From Episyrphus balteatus (lineage: Eukaryota; Arthropoda; Insecta; Diptera; Syrphidae): a stretch of 64,000 nt of DNA. The DNA is taken from assembly GCF_945859705.1 (NCBI RefSeq), contig NC_079136.1:117989028-118053027 (forward strand), given 5' to 3'. Shown one piece after another: positions 25,293 through 37,327 of the stretch. The notes under the pieces are model-generated. The model had not been told where the DNA came from, ran no database searches, and saw nothing but the letters and a program-made list of their open reading frames with translations. A program made the translations under genes and the position numbers. Each line of letters opens with the position of its first letter. Position 1 is the stretch's first letter.

Positions 25293-25300
25293 TATTTATA
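25293..25300 (-). promoter_or_regulatory. TATA box of Ilp promoter
   Basis: TATAAATA on the minus strand, set in the palindrome GAGTATAAATACTC, lies about 110 bp upstream of the start codon. A TTTCAAG initiator-like word lies about 27 nt downstream (near 25273), predicting a leader of about 80-90 nt. No upstream reading frame conflicts with it. Confidence 0.6.
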
Positions 25301-26483
25301 CTCCTGAAGAAGTACTAAAATTATATTCATATAAAATACCAGAGAGCTTATATGAAAATTTGCAATGCAAATTTTTTGTGTTGAGCAAGTCCTTAAAATA
25401 GGTGTTAATAATATTTGGAATTTAAATGGCACAGGTTTACTTTCTTAAAACAAAAATACAAAAACAAATTTTTATTTATAGATAATTTCTGGAAATTTCA
25501 TAATAAGTCGTCGAGTAAAATTATAATTTTATAAGTCTGAAAATAGTCTAGACAATATTGAGTGCGGGGCTTAAGAGTGTGATTAAGTATAAGACAAATT
25601 CTAGGTAGGTGTTTTGTTTATTATAATGTTTATTCAATCGTTTGAATTTTTTGAAAATTTAAGTAAGTAGCTTTGACTTGCTGTAAAAAGTCATAGGTTA
25701 AAGTACCTACGTTTCGTTGTAAGATATTGTTGAGTGTCTTAATATTTTAGAGGGTTTTGTTATGAAAATGTTATTTAAATGCCCCAATTAGGCTAAGTAG
25801 CTTTTTAAGTCAATATATTTTCGATTCGAAAAGTACACAAATTTATTAATTGAATCAGTGAACATATTCTTCAAAAAATACAAAAATCTATCCCTTAATG
25901 AATGATTTGGGTAGATATAGTTTACATAAAAATTATTAAAAAAAAAAACAAGAAACAATTCCAACAAAAAAATCTACCACGTATGATCCCTGGGTCTCAA
26001 AAAGTTATAACGGAGAATATACAAGATAAGAGGTCCTAGGTGTTAAATACATAAAAACTAAAAATATGGGAAACAATTATTTTTATTATTTACAAAATCA
26101 GAAAGAGAGGGTTTAAATTCTATTAGGGTCTCAAAATGTTAAAACGGAGAAAATAAATAAGCAAATATGTACAAGATATGGGGTCCCAATCAAAAGAAAA
26201 GAATGAGACGATATAATGATGCGAAGGACTAAAAAAGCTATATCTCAGTATACAAGGGCTCTAAGGTCTTAAATAAATTAAAATTTAAAATATGAAAAAT
26301 AATTAAAAAAAAAAAAATAGAGAGGTAGAGCTAAAAAACTATAAAAGAGTCTTAAAACGATAAATAGTAGAAAATAAGTAAGAAAACCATAATAACTGGT
26401 ATCAAAGTTAAGATTCACGTCTCAAGTTTGTCAAATTTCTAAAAAAAAAGTTAAATGAACCGATTTCCAAAAGCAGTACGACG
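25301..26483. other. Upstream region of Ilp; no other gene recognised
   Basis: This should contain the proximal regulatory DNA of the Ilp gene. A degenerate repetition of words like GGGTCTCAAAA-GTTATAACGGAGAA recurs at about 25990-26380 with a spacing near 130-150 bp. No exon is recognised. Confidence 0.5.
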
Positions 26484-27837
26484 CACAGTGGGGAAATGGC
26501 GGAAAAAACCCATGTTTCGGAAGTACGGTTTATTTTGATACTGTACGTGTTTCTAACAGTAAATTAGTTGAAGAATCAGAAAATGAAAACTGTTTTTCAA
26601 AAAAAAAATTGTGGTCCTGGAGATTATCGCTCAAAGTTGAAAAAACAGTGAAAACTGATAAAAATACAAGTAGTTTCAAAATGATCTATTTACCTTAAAA
26701 TTTAAAGGTTTGAACCAATTTTTTTTCTAAATTGGCTTAAAATAGATTGACAAACAATATGGCACATTAGTTTAGCGAAAAAGAATTGAATACAATTTTT
26801 TTGACAAAAAAACATTCAATTTTAGTGACTTTTTAGGTTCAAATTAGGTTTTAACTTCTGCCTCCGTCTGCCTCTGTTGGCGGATAGGTTTTCCTAGATA
26901 GTATTGAATCTCAGCAATAGTAAAAAAAAAATCTCACCCGAAGACGTCCGTATTCGGTTTTTATAGCAATTTCAATCTGAAAAAGTCATTCAAAAAACCA
27001 AAAAAAAAAAAAATAAGGCAAAAAAAAAATATGCAGCTATTTTCACCAGACAAATCTTTCTAAATGTATTTTGGTATGCTGAATCCGAATGTGAAGTCCG
27101 TTTTGCTAAACAGCCCAAAATTTTTGATAAGATTGCAAAGAAAAATTTTAAACCCACAATTTTAAAGTTTTTCCCAATTTAGTCGCTGTTGGGATCAGGA
27201 GTTTGTGTTAATGAAACCTGCATTGCACATTTACCTATTAAAACAAATATTTTTTTCACTAAGCCACTTTTTTGACTTTATTTTATAACTATCGGAATCG
27301 GAATACAGTAAAACTGGTTATTTGAAGATTCTCTTATCTTTAGTTCCACTTGTTTCCAAAAAAAAGATGGAATGATTTGATGGAATGTTCCGCTAATTGA
27401 AGGAAAAGTTTAGGCTTGGTAGCCGTTTAAATTTTAGAATTAACCAAGGAAAAAAAAGTTTCCAAGAAAGTTAAATTTTGAAAAAAATGCCATACCTACC
27501 GTTTTTGGATATTTTTCCTTTTTTGAAAATTTTGGATTTTTTTTTTGATTTACATATGTAAAATTTAAACGGTATTTATTAATAAAATGTTCAAATAAAC
27601 TCAGAAAAATTTGATTTTTCTAAAAAAGCGATTGGAAGTAAGTCATTTACTGATGCAAAAACTTGATTTCTGATTTTTTAATATAATTTTTTTCTGAGTG
27701 GGCGTGGCAATGGGTGGTCATTGTTGTAGATTTGTCTTGCTATTAGCTACCTTTCCTGCAAATTTCATGAAAATTGGTTCAGTAGTTTAGTTTTAATTGA
27801 GTTTTTTCCGGTCTCCCATACAAGTTGCCCCACTGTG
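26484..27837. mobile_element. Transib-like non-autonomous DNA transposon
   Basis: The left end reads CACAGTGGGGAAATGG and the right end, inverted, reads CACAGTGGGGCAACTT, so at least ten terminal bases match. The element is flanked on both sides by CGACG (26479-26483 and 27838-27842), a 5-bp target duplication. Transib transposons, the relatives of RAG1, are known for ends of the CACAGTG type and CG-rich 5-bp duplications, so this assignment is strong on structure. At 1354 bp and with no long open frame it is non-autonomous. The right subterminal part contains GAAAATTGGTTCAGTAG-type sequence common in insect repeats. Confidence 0.8.
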
Positions 27838-28391
27838 CGACGGCGCTCGATTTTTCTCTCCAAATTTTATTTTTTTATTCACATTTTATTGGGCCACAAC
27901 AGTCATCTGAAACTTTGGAGTTCTGCCATCACACTTAAAAATACAGTCTTAAAATTCGGACCTCTGTCAGCGCCGTAAAAATGAATAAATTTAAAAAAAC
28001 AAAACAAAAAATTAAAATTAATTTACCGTTATAGCTATGTTGGGCCGAAATACTCAAAAATGCTCTAAAAAACGGTCGTCGAAATTTTGGACCTAACTAA
28101 ATGTCAGTTTTTTAAAATCCAATGATTAAACAACGTTCTACAATCTCCCATCGAACCAAAACCAAATAAAGTTTGACGGTTACCCTTTTTTTCATTTCTT
28201 AATAGCCATTCGAAGTCGGTATATAAAAAAAGGTACAGTTTTTTTTATCGCTGCAGTTATAAGGTGTGAACTTGCGATAGTGATAGCGGGTGTTAAAAAA
28301 TTGTGAACAGTATTAAATTGTTATGGATATTAAACGAGAAGGTTAATACTTTCTAAAAACATAAATTATATTGTTAAATAACATTAAGGCT

Positions 28392-29009
28392 AATTGAATC
28401 ATTTATTTGAAAAACATGATAAGTCCATGATTTTTAATTTTTTAGGAGAAGAAAAAAACGTTCTATTTTCTTTTGATATGCGTAGCAAAATTTATAAAAA
28501 ATATATTCAGTAGAACTCTTGCCTAGCTGCAAAATACCGTTTCGTTTTTTAATTTTTGGAGCGACAGTTCAAAAGATAAAAAATAAAAACGCTTTTGGAC
28601 TTATCATACTTTGAAAATAAACGGATGCGAAATTAGTTTTAAAATGGATATACAATTTTGCTTCTAGCCCCAGTCTATCAAACAATTGTATTTCAGATCA
28701 AAATACAATGTCCGGACTACTTATTTAACTTTAAAGTAGCTTTAAACTTAAGATTTTCAATCATTAGTCGAATATAGCATTTACACAAAAAGAAGCTGTT
28801 GTTTATTTTCAAAAGATGATAAGTCTGGGACTTATTCTGTTTTTGATACTAAAAAAATATTTCGCGTAGCTGTAAAATCTGATATAGTTGGAGTAGATAC
28901 TTCATATTTTGAAGGCAGACGTGGTTATCCCTGGAGTACAAATTTAGTCAAAAAAACAAATTTTGAAAAAAAGTGGACTTATCATGTTTTGAAAATAAAT
29001 GATTCAATT
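28392..29009. repeat. Double inverted-repeat structure of a 30-bp module
   Basis: The module AATGATTTATTTTCAAAACATGATAAGTC (in pieces: ATTTATTT, AAAACATGAT, AAGTCC) occurs four times in alternating orientation: plus near 28392-28426, minus near 28597-28622, plus near 28798-28822 and minus near 28974-29009. This makes two potential hairpins of about 220 bp side by side, and also one large outer hairpin. It is probably a MITE that was duplicated or nested. Ends and target duplication are unclear. Confidence 0.55.
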
Positions 29010-29506
29010 GTAATGGGGCTCGTTAGCGAAGCGATTTTAATCATTTTTATTTAGCTCAATTTTCATTAAATTAGAGATTTAGTTGGTTTGCCTTCGAGTG
29101 CCCTCTACAATTTATGTTCTCAAATGAAGAATACCGTCCTACCTTTCGAAATAATAGCGCCGTTTTTTCCCCTTTTTTCCCCTTTTCGAGTAATACGAGT
29201 TTAAAACTAAAACTAAAAAAATTCCTTTTTGGCACTATTATTTTTATAAAAGACTGAACTAGAGGGTAAGGGTAAAGTGCTCCACTGACAGTGAGGTCCA
29301 TTTCCGGCATTAACCATTTTTTTTTACCTTTTTTATTTTTCTTGAAAATAACAAAAATTTAAAAAAACTGACTTGATGCATTTTTTTTGCAATAATAAAT
29401 CATATAAAATGATAATACAGGCGTTTCAAAAAAAAAAAATGGTCATTATATTTTTGACCGCACTTTGTATGGGAGGGTACCCACTGTGCATCGCTTTAAT
29501 TTTTAC
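29010..29506. other. No gene recognised
   Basis: Short stretch between a repeat and a retrotransposon relic. It contains a CCCCTTTTTTCCCC-like direct repeat near 29166-29186. Some of it may be decayed retrotransposon sequence. Confidence 0.4.
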
Positions 29507-29700
29507 GGTGTCAGAGCCGGAGTTGCACCAGTATCATTCCTCTTCAACACATTCATATCGGACCAACCCCGCACTCTGAGGAAGCGGAAAGCCCTCTGTT
29601 TGCCGATGATTTCCTGATACTAGCTACCATTAGAGCCAACATACGACTTCTGTTCAAGTTCTTCCACAATAAAATTAACTTTGTTATAAATCGGAGCTAG
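29507..29700 (+). pseudogene. Non-LTR retrotransposon reverse transcriptase fragment, frameshifted
   Basis: From 29507 one frame reads GVRAGVAPVSFLFNTFISDQP, matching the conserved block of non-LTR (jockey/I-type) reverse transcriptases that usually reads G-V-x-Q-G-S-P followed by LFNxxxxDxP. From 29578 a different frame reads SPLFADDFLILAT, the catalytic FADD box region. The two blocks are in the right order and spacing but in different frames, so at least one frameshift has occurred, and a TAG follows within 40 codons. Only the palm-domain part is left. The flanks do not show a full element. It is a dead relic. Confidence 0.75.
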
Positions 29701-31086
29701 TGCGATATAGACTACTACGTCTAGGGAAATGATGAGGTCGAAAACCCGTGCTATCTGCCCAAAATTTAAATAGAATTTCCTTGGAAAATAAGAATAACAT
29801 AAAACTACTCAAAAAAGCTTCAAAAACACAACGCGTCTATCTCAAGGATAAAGCACACTCACATACACCTTTACATAATGAATTAGTAAGATACGCATAA
29901 TAAAAATCCTTTGTACACAAAAACAAACACTTATTCGCAGTCACATTTTACAAAACAAAAGCGTAGGTAAACGAAAGATAGACATCAAAAAATAGAGAGA
30001 TAATGATGATGACACGGATAAGAATCTTCATTTCCACATCAAAAGCAAACCAAAGTTAAGAGGATTACTTTAAAATTTACCCCTTTAATCTACATATTTG
30101 ATCAGCAAACGATGTTGTCCCTGGTTAATGGACCGCACGACCACTGTATATTCATATATTTTCTAGATTTAGCCCGACGAAGACAGAAATACACCTAAAA
30201 AAAAAAAAAAAACCCATCCAATAACCAACCCATACCAAATGACACGACATGAAGTGAATGGTGGTCGCCTTTTGAATATTTTATTTAAAAAACCAACAAC
30301 AACGTTCACCAGAATTCACATTGAAAAAGTCGCCATTGCTCGTTGTCACCGTTACCGTTCCGTCCCGTCACTATCGTAGTCAACTGACTTCATTTCTTGT
30401 CTATGGTCGATTGAAATCTGTGACACAGTTCATTTGGCATCACACAACCGAAAGATAAATAATCGCAAGGTTTTCAAATCTGAATAGCTAGCTAGCTATC
30501 CAGTTTTTTAACTCGAAATGACTTGAATGCATCTCCCAATGATATGACTGGGTTATGGAGGTGTATTTTTAAAAGGTGTCCTTATTCTACTATACATACC
30601 GATACGATACCTCTACTTGGTAGAAATGGTTAAAAGGAATTCACCAAGTCCATCCTCCTCAATGTTATTTCAAAGTTATTCTTAGTTTGTGGTCTAAGTT
30701 TGAATTTGAGTAAAGGTTTTGGTATCATTTGAATGGATTTTTTTTTTTGAAGTTTTGCTTCAAGGCAAATTCATTAGAAAGGACTTTTAGTGGAAAATTC
30801 TAAGAATTTTATTAACCTACTGCACCTGTTATCCTTCGAATGAACTCATTTCTCTTTTTACACTTTAGTTGAATTAAGTCAACAACGATAACGAAGAATG
30901 ACAATTTTAATGGAAGATGACTAGACGAGTTTCATTATATATATCATAAAACTGTTCTACTGTTTTTGGGACAAAATATAATAATTAACCTCAACAAACA
31001 TTTCAGTTTCTAAGAATTTTAAAAGTGATGTGATATAATTTTTTTGCCTTCTCACCTAAAAGGGCAATGTTGTTACTTTTTTTTTT
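29701..31086. other. No gene recognised
   Basis: Comparatively less AT-rich in places (30090-30460) and free of the repeats that dominate the window. No splice-site-bounded open frame could be supported. Confidence 0.5.
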
Positions 31087-34000
31087 GACGTGATAACGTC
31101 TTATAAATCGATGAACCATGGCAGCCAGCACAAAAAAAGCGGCACAAATTTCAATTAAAAATTAAAAATAAACTATTAGAAATACAAAAAATTTCTATAG
31201 CTTATTTGAAAGATAATAACCTAAAGCTTACTCCAATTGAAGGATTTTTAAAAATTCCGTCATTTAATAGGGTAAACAGGTGTAAAACGGAAAGATAAAA
31301 TTTTGCCTAAAATCTAAACGCGAAGTTGTAGAGATTTGATTTTGTTTTGCTATAGATAGATGAGACTAATTTAAGAATAACTGCATTAAATAAAAAATTC
31401 TAAAAAATTTTGAAACTAAGCTATAACGTTTTGTTTGAACGTTGTACACGTGTTGGGGCTATAGACCAGTGCCAATAATTTTTGAAAATAAAAAAATTAT
31501 TAGCAGCATATGGGTGGTGGGAAAATTTAGGATAAATGGTATATGAAAGGGGAAAAATAAATTGCCCACAAAAAAATTGGGGGAAAGGGGGTGGGTGGGC
31601 GAAAAAGTGGGGTGGGTGTCAAAAATCACGGTTTTTTACGATTTCTGTCAAAACTAGACGTCCTAGCGAAAAAAGTCAAATGCAAAAGTTGTAGGTAGTA
31701 TAAATGTCTACAACTTTTACTCGAACAATTTTTTTCTATAACCTCAAAAATATTGGAAAAAATTCAAAAATACGATTTTTTTATTTTTTATTTTTATCTT
31801 TTACAAAAATGGTTGGATTTTAACAAAATTTGATTAAAAATTACTTTGTTATGTTTTCAATCTATTAAAAATGTTTTTTGAGCAAAAAGTGAATTTTTGG
31901 ATTTTTGACGAATTTAATTTGAAAAAATAGCCTATTTTTCATTCAAAAAAGTTACCGAAAAAATTTTTGATTTTTGAAAAGTTTGAAATGAAATTATTTA
32001 GATAAAACCCTATTATTCAAGATTGTGTGGAAAAACTATACTTTTGTTTTAGAAAATATTGAGAAAAATTGAAAAAAACAAAAAAAAAACGATTTTTAAG
32101 CTCGATTTTTCCGGAAATGACAGTAATATTGGCGAGAAATAATTTTCCATAGAAACTAAATTATACTTTTTTAATAGCCCTCTGACCTTCTTAATTTGAA
32201 TCTAGCATTAGAATAGCTCTAACGTGAAAAGTTTTTGAGATATTGAATTTTGAACGTCTAAAACACTATTTTTTTGAAGTTTTGCATGGTAATATCTCAA
32301 AAACGTGATGTGATAGAATTTTTCTGACTTCGGATTCGAGCTCAGCGCATAAAAAACCATTAGAAAAATATACTTTGATTTCTATAAAAAAAACTTTTTG
32401 ACTAGTGAATTCGAACAAGGCATTCGATTTTTTCTTCCCTGTTCGAATTCACTAGTCAAAAAGTTTTTTTTATAGAAATCAAAGTATATTTTTCTAATGG
32501 TTTTTTGTGCGCTGAGCTTGAATCTGAAGTCAAGAAAATTCTATCGCATCACGTTTTTGACATATTACCTTGCCAAAAATTAGAAAAATAGTGTTTGGGA
32601 CGTTCAAAATTCAATATCTCACAAACTTTTTACGTTAGAGCTATTCTAATGCTAGATTCAAATTAAGAAGGTCAGAGGGCAATTAGAAAAGTATAATTTA
32701 GTTCCTATAGAAAATTATTTCTCGCCAATATTACTGCCATTTACGGAAAAATCGATCTTAAAAATCTTTTTTTTGTTTTTTTCAATTTTTCTCAATATTT
32801 TCTAAAACAAAAGTATAGTTTTTCCACACAATCTTAAATAATAGGTTTTAATCTAAATAATTTCATTTCAAACTTTTCAAAAATCAAAAATTTTTTCGGT
32901 AACTTTTTTGATTGAAAAATAGGCTATTTTTTCAAATTAAATTCGTCAAAAATCCAAAAATTCACTTTTTGCTCAAAAAACATTTTTAATAGATTGAAAA
33001 CATAACAAAGTAGTTTTTAATCAAATTTTGTTAAAATCCAACCATTTTTGTAAAAGATAAAAATAAAAAATAAAAAAATCATATTTTTGCATTTTTTCCA
33101 ATACTTTTGAGGTTATAGAAAAAAATTGTTTGAGTAAAAGTTGTAGACATTTATACTACCTACAACTTTTGCATTTGACTTTTTTCGCTAGGACGTCTAG
33201 TTTTGACAGAAATCGTAAAAAACCATGATTTTTGACACCCACCCAACTTTTTCGCCCACCCACCCCCTTTCCCCCAATTTTTTTGTGGGCAATTTATTTT
33301 TCCCCTTTCATACACCATTTATCCTAAATTTTCCCACCACCCTTATGCTGCTAATAATTTGTTCAACTTTTGCCCTCTGAAAACCGGATTGGCACTGGTC
33401 TACTATGACAAAATGATGATTTTACGTAAAGGAAACTTTTTTTGACAATTCTAAAGATGCCAGGTGAAAGATGAGGGAAAAAAATTAGGCGTCTGATACG
33501 GATTTTTTTCCAACACTCGTTTCGAAATATGTATTTTTGAAAAACACCTTGTATTTTTGGGTAGGTTTTGATTTTTAGCTTTTTTTTGGAGCGTTCAAAA
33601 AATCTCAAACTTTTAAAACGTGTGCAAAAAATTGGAATCGTTTAGTGAGTTTTAACTGAATAACGGAAGAAACAAGTTTAAAAAAAAACACGTTTTTTGA
33701 CCGTTTTTAACCGATTTTCATCGTTTTTTATTTGTATCTTTTTTTTTATAACATACAGGAATAAAGTATATCTAGTAATGATAGACCATGACCACGACTA
33801 AATATGAGCGAAGTTTCAATTATTTTTGTAAACACAATTTTGAGATAACGGTAAAATAAAATTTTAGAATTCCACAGGTTATAACTTTTGACCAAGAGCA
33901 GATAGAAATTTTATTAAACTTTTATGAGCATCCTGATGCAATTACTTTTCATTTGGTACGAAGTACCGTGATCTCAGTCTGGAAATTTGACATGGTTGAC

Positions 34001-34476
34001 TTTAAAAAATTCTAACTTCTCTTGTAGGCATCTTTGAAATGAGATTGATACGTCATATGAAAAGTGAAATAATAAGCTTTCATATGGTATATATTTTTTA
34101 TAGGTTGTTAGGGAAAAAAATGGAATTAATGACGTGAGAAGTTAAAAATTCATGTTTTTTTTGGCTTTTTTTTGATGAAAATGATTGTTTTCAATAAATT
34201 ATTTTTATACTTTTTGCGCATTGTAAAAATGGTTTTATTCTTAAGAAGAAATACTTGGCTTTTCAATTGCATAATTTTTTTTTGTAAGCTTTTAAAATAA
34301 AAAAATTAATATAATGAGAAAATAAAAAAGGTATTTTTTTTTTTAGCTTTTTCTTGTAAATTATGATTGTTTGAAATAAGTAAACGCTTCCATTGACTCA
34401 TTTTAAATAAAACCACACAACCTGTTTTCTGACGACATTATCACTTAAAATCATCGTCCGTAAACCAGACATATTC
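31087..34476 (+). mobile_element. Helentron-like non-autonomous element, copy C (interrupted)
   Basis: The 5' end GACGTGATAACGTC follows a T-run. The element runs to 31461, is broken by a nested palindromic insertion (31462-33402), and resumes at 33406. The 3' inverted motif is decayed (GTCGTC side at 34433-34447) and the terminal hairpin has lost one arm (CCGTAAACCAGAC). An internal block around 33958 is deleted relative to copy A. Removing the insertion leaves about 1.45 kb. The uninterrupted junction GGGGCTATGAC is seen at the same place in copy B (8907-8920), which proves the insertion is secondary. Confidence 0.7.
31462..33402. mobile_element. 1.94-kb nearly perfect palindrome (foldback transposon) with 3-bp target duplication
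   Basis: The left arm (31462-32417) and right arm (32440-33402) are inverted copies over almost their whole length, around a 22-nt loop (32418-32439) next to the GAATTCGAACA/TGTTCGAATTC tip. The ends read TAGACCAGTGCCAAT and its complement. CTA flanks both sides (31459-31461 and 33403-33405). The only large difference between the arms is a short segment just inside the tips (about 31477-31490 against 33361-33387). Open frames do not suggest any protein. The short target duplication is compatible with PIF/Harbinger-like or other 3-bp-duplicating transposases, but the TIR is not one I recognise. Confidence 0.85.
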
Positions 34477-36689
34477 TTTTTAAATGGAAAAAAGTCACTA
34501 AGTTGTGTCTTATTTACAATTTTGCTTCTTTAAGGCTTTACAGCACCAACGACTGCTTTAAGATTTGGATATGTCATCTAATCATGGTAGGCATTGGTTG
34601 TAGACTTTGGCTATGTTTTCAGGTTGTAAAAAGGAATTTTTAAAGCTAATTTTAAAGGCAGGTTTTTGAAACACAGAGAAAAAAAGGTTACAAAAATACC
34701 AGAAGTGGACTTGCAATTATCCCAAGTTAGAAAATAACCAATTCGTAGCCATTTTATGACCATGGTTATTGCACATTAATCAAATAAATTTTCTATTTGA
34801 ATATCTGATATACTAAGAAGAATGACCCAGAAATATTTTTTGGGTAATTCACTCCTTAAAAGAAATTCACATAAAAAAGAATGCCCCTACAAAAAGTCTC
34901 CACTTAATTTAATGCAAGTCATTATCGTAAAATTACCATCAAAATCTTTATGTTTGTTTTTCTGGGGAGGGAGAACTCAAAATATTTCCCATCTGCGCAA
35001 ATAACCATAATTCTTGGGAGTAAAAGACAATAGCATATTCCTTCCTTTCAAGCGATAACCCCCTAAAGATCTTCTGTCAGACGTCCGACACTTAAAGTAC
35101 AAAAAAAAAAAAAAAAAACACACAAAAAAATCACCTTTCATCCGAGGTGGGTAGGTATATATCCATTCCGACATTTACACCTTCTTTTCATTCATTCACA
35201 TTTTCCTTGTTTTACTGCCCCCCTCCTGTTTTTTTGGCTTCTAAATTAAAATTATGGCCACAAGGAATAAAATAACAAGAAAAAGAACAAAAAAAAAAAA
35301 AAACAGACAAAAAAAAAAAAACAAAAAGAAAAACAAAAGCTAAAGTAAAATATTTTATTCCCTTTAACCCTTTAGGTCTCTTGGATGTTCGTTCGTGAAG
35401 AAGGGCTCTCTGTCGAGTTCTGACCATTTGTTCCTTTCACCTATTTTTGTGTGCTCTCGCTTCTCTCCTACGTCAACGTTAATAGCGCATTTTAAATTAC
35501 TTCCTAGGGGTCTTGTGCTGCGGTGATGGCTTCTGCTACTGCTATTTCGACTTCCTCCTTGAGGATACCTCAGTAACGTCTGGTGGTTCCACCTTTAAAA
35601 TTATGATAACGCATAGCTTATGTTGAAAATTAAACAGAAGAACTAATGGCAAAATGGGCTAGAGAGCAATGTTATAGTACTTTCCATTCTACAAAAGTCT
35701 GACTGAGTTGGACCATGACGACAAACGACGACGACGCACGATAACTACTATGGGACTACTATACTACTCTTTTATATGACTAGGAACGAGGGCTATGACT
35801 TTAAAGCTTTTGTGTTTTTGTTTCCTTTCATATTTTTTTTCTTCTTTTTTTGGGAAAAGAGAGAAGGAAAAATCCTGTCATCATCTCAGGTTGTCCCTAA
35901 AGTCCCTATGGCTGTTAGCTGTTATACATTTTACTGTTTTTACTTTTATTTAATTTTGAAAATTGTAAGTTAACATTACAAGAATAAAAAATAAAAAAGA
36001 AAACTTGTTATGTTTAGGATTTTATTTTTTCAAATAGAAAATATTGTAGAAGCTATATAAAAGGGACTAAAGGTGTTTAAAAACACCTGCTACGAGAAAA
36101 ATTTATTAATTTCCCTTACACACAGGTAGAATTTGGAACCAGGTGAATTGACTTTAACTTAAAAAAAGGTCGAAAAAAATAAAAAAACAAGGACAAACAA
36201 AAATGCGGAACTGATTCCAAGTTAATGGAATATTAAATTCTTATGAAAATAATTTTCGGAGTCTATGTATGCACAAAATATGGTTTTGGATTTGTTGGCA
36301 CACGTGTCTCACTTTTTCAAAATAAAAGATGTAAACAAAAATCCAGATCGAAGAAGTTAACTGGAAAATCAATGCAAAAATAATAATAGGTAAATGATTT
36401 ATATAGTATTTTATAATCTGCTAAATTCTATTTTAAATTGCCAGTTAAAAAAAGGAAAAATTTTTTTTGTAGGTTTAGGTCTTTTACATGCAAAAAAAAA
36501 ACAGAGAAGAATGATCAAGTTAGAATCATTTACGTCGAGCTGCAGCTTTACTACTAAAGCGATTTTCTTCAAATTTGGTAGTTAATATTTTGGGTGATTA
36601 ACAAAAGTTTTAATTGAAGGGATCAAATTTTTTTAGGATATAACGGTAAATGCCTTATAACGGAAATAGAAAAGATTTTTTTATGGACT
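34477..36689. other. No gene recognised
   Basis: AT-rich ends with a somewhat more balanced, repeat-free section at about 35380-35770. Long A-runs occur at 35101-35117 and 35290-35330. No exon is supported. Confidence 0.5.
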
Positions 36690-36870
36690 TCTAAAAAGGA
36701 GGAGGTATTCAATTTGTTTGTATTTTTTTTTAATTTTTTTTTTTTATGTTTGTAACCTCATAACTTTGGACTTAGTGAACCAATTTTGATAATTCGTTTT
36801 GTATTGGAAAGCTGGTGCCTGCAGTGTGGTCCCATTTCAATTTCGTTCAGTTCTGATAATAATTATTTTT
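36690..36870 (+). repeat. AACCGACTTCC-type dispersed arthropod repeat, copy 2
   Basis: GGACTTCTAAAAAGGAGGAGG is followed by TTTGTTTGTATTT, AACCTCATAACTTTGGAC, TTAGTGAACCAATTTTGAT and GGAAAGCTGGTGCCTGCAG. The order and wording match the copy at 8161-8330. The ends are not defined. Confidence 0.6.
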
Positions 36871-37327
36871 TAATTTTTTTAAATCGACTCTAACGATATT
36901 CATTAAATTTTTTTAAATTTAATTTAATTTCTAAATTTCTCGTAAACTACTTCAACGAAAATTTTTGTATAGAAGTGTAAAAGCAAAATTTTGCAATCTA
37001 TAAAAATATTGCAAATATTATTCTTCAAAATATCGTTGTGCATTTTATTTTGTTGCTAATAGTTCTGTTTTTAGTTTAATAAAACATCCCAAAAACCCCT
37101 AATTAGTAGCAAAAATCCATAGGAAAGTACATAGATACTATAACAGATATTTTATTATAATGCTCCTTCTAAGCTATTACTTTCAAAGTCCAGAGTTTAA
37201 CCTATTCATTAAAAAAATTTAGACTTATGTATGTTTAGGACTAAAGCTGGTGGTCTAACTTTAAACACAAGAAATGCTGTGTTTCAGCAATTACTAATAC
37301 AATTACTATATACTAATACGTCAAAAA
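36871..37327. other. No gene recognised
   Basis: AT-rich sequence with no open frame or repeat that could be identified. Confidence 0.45.
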
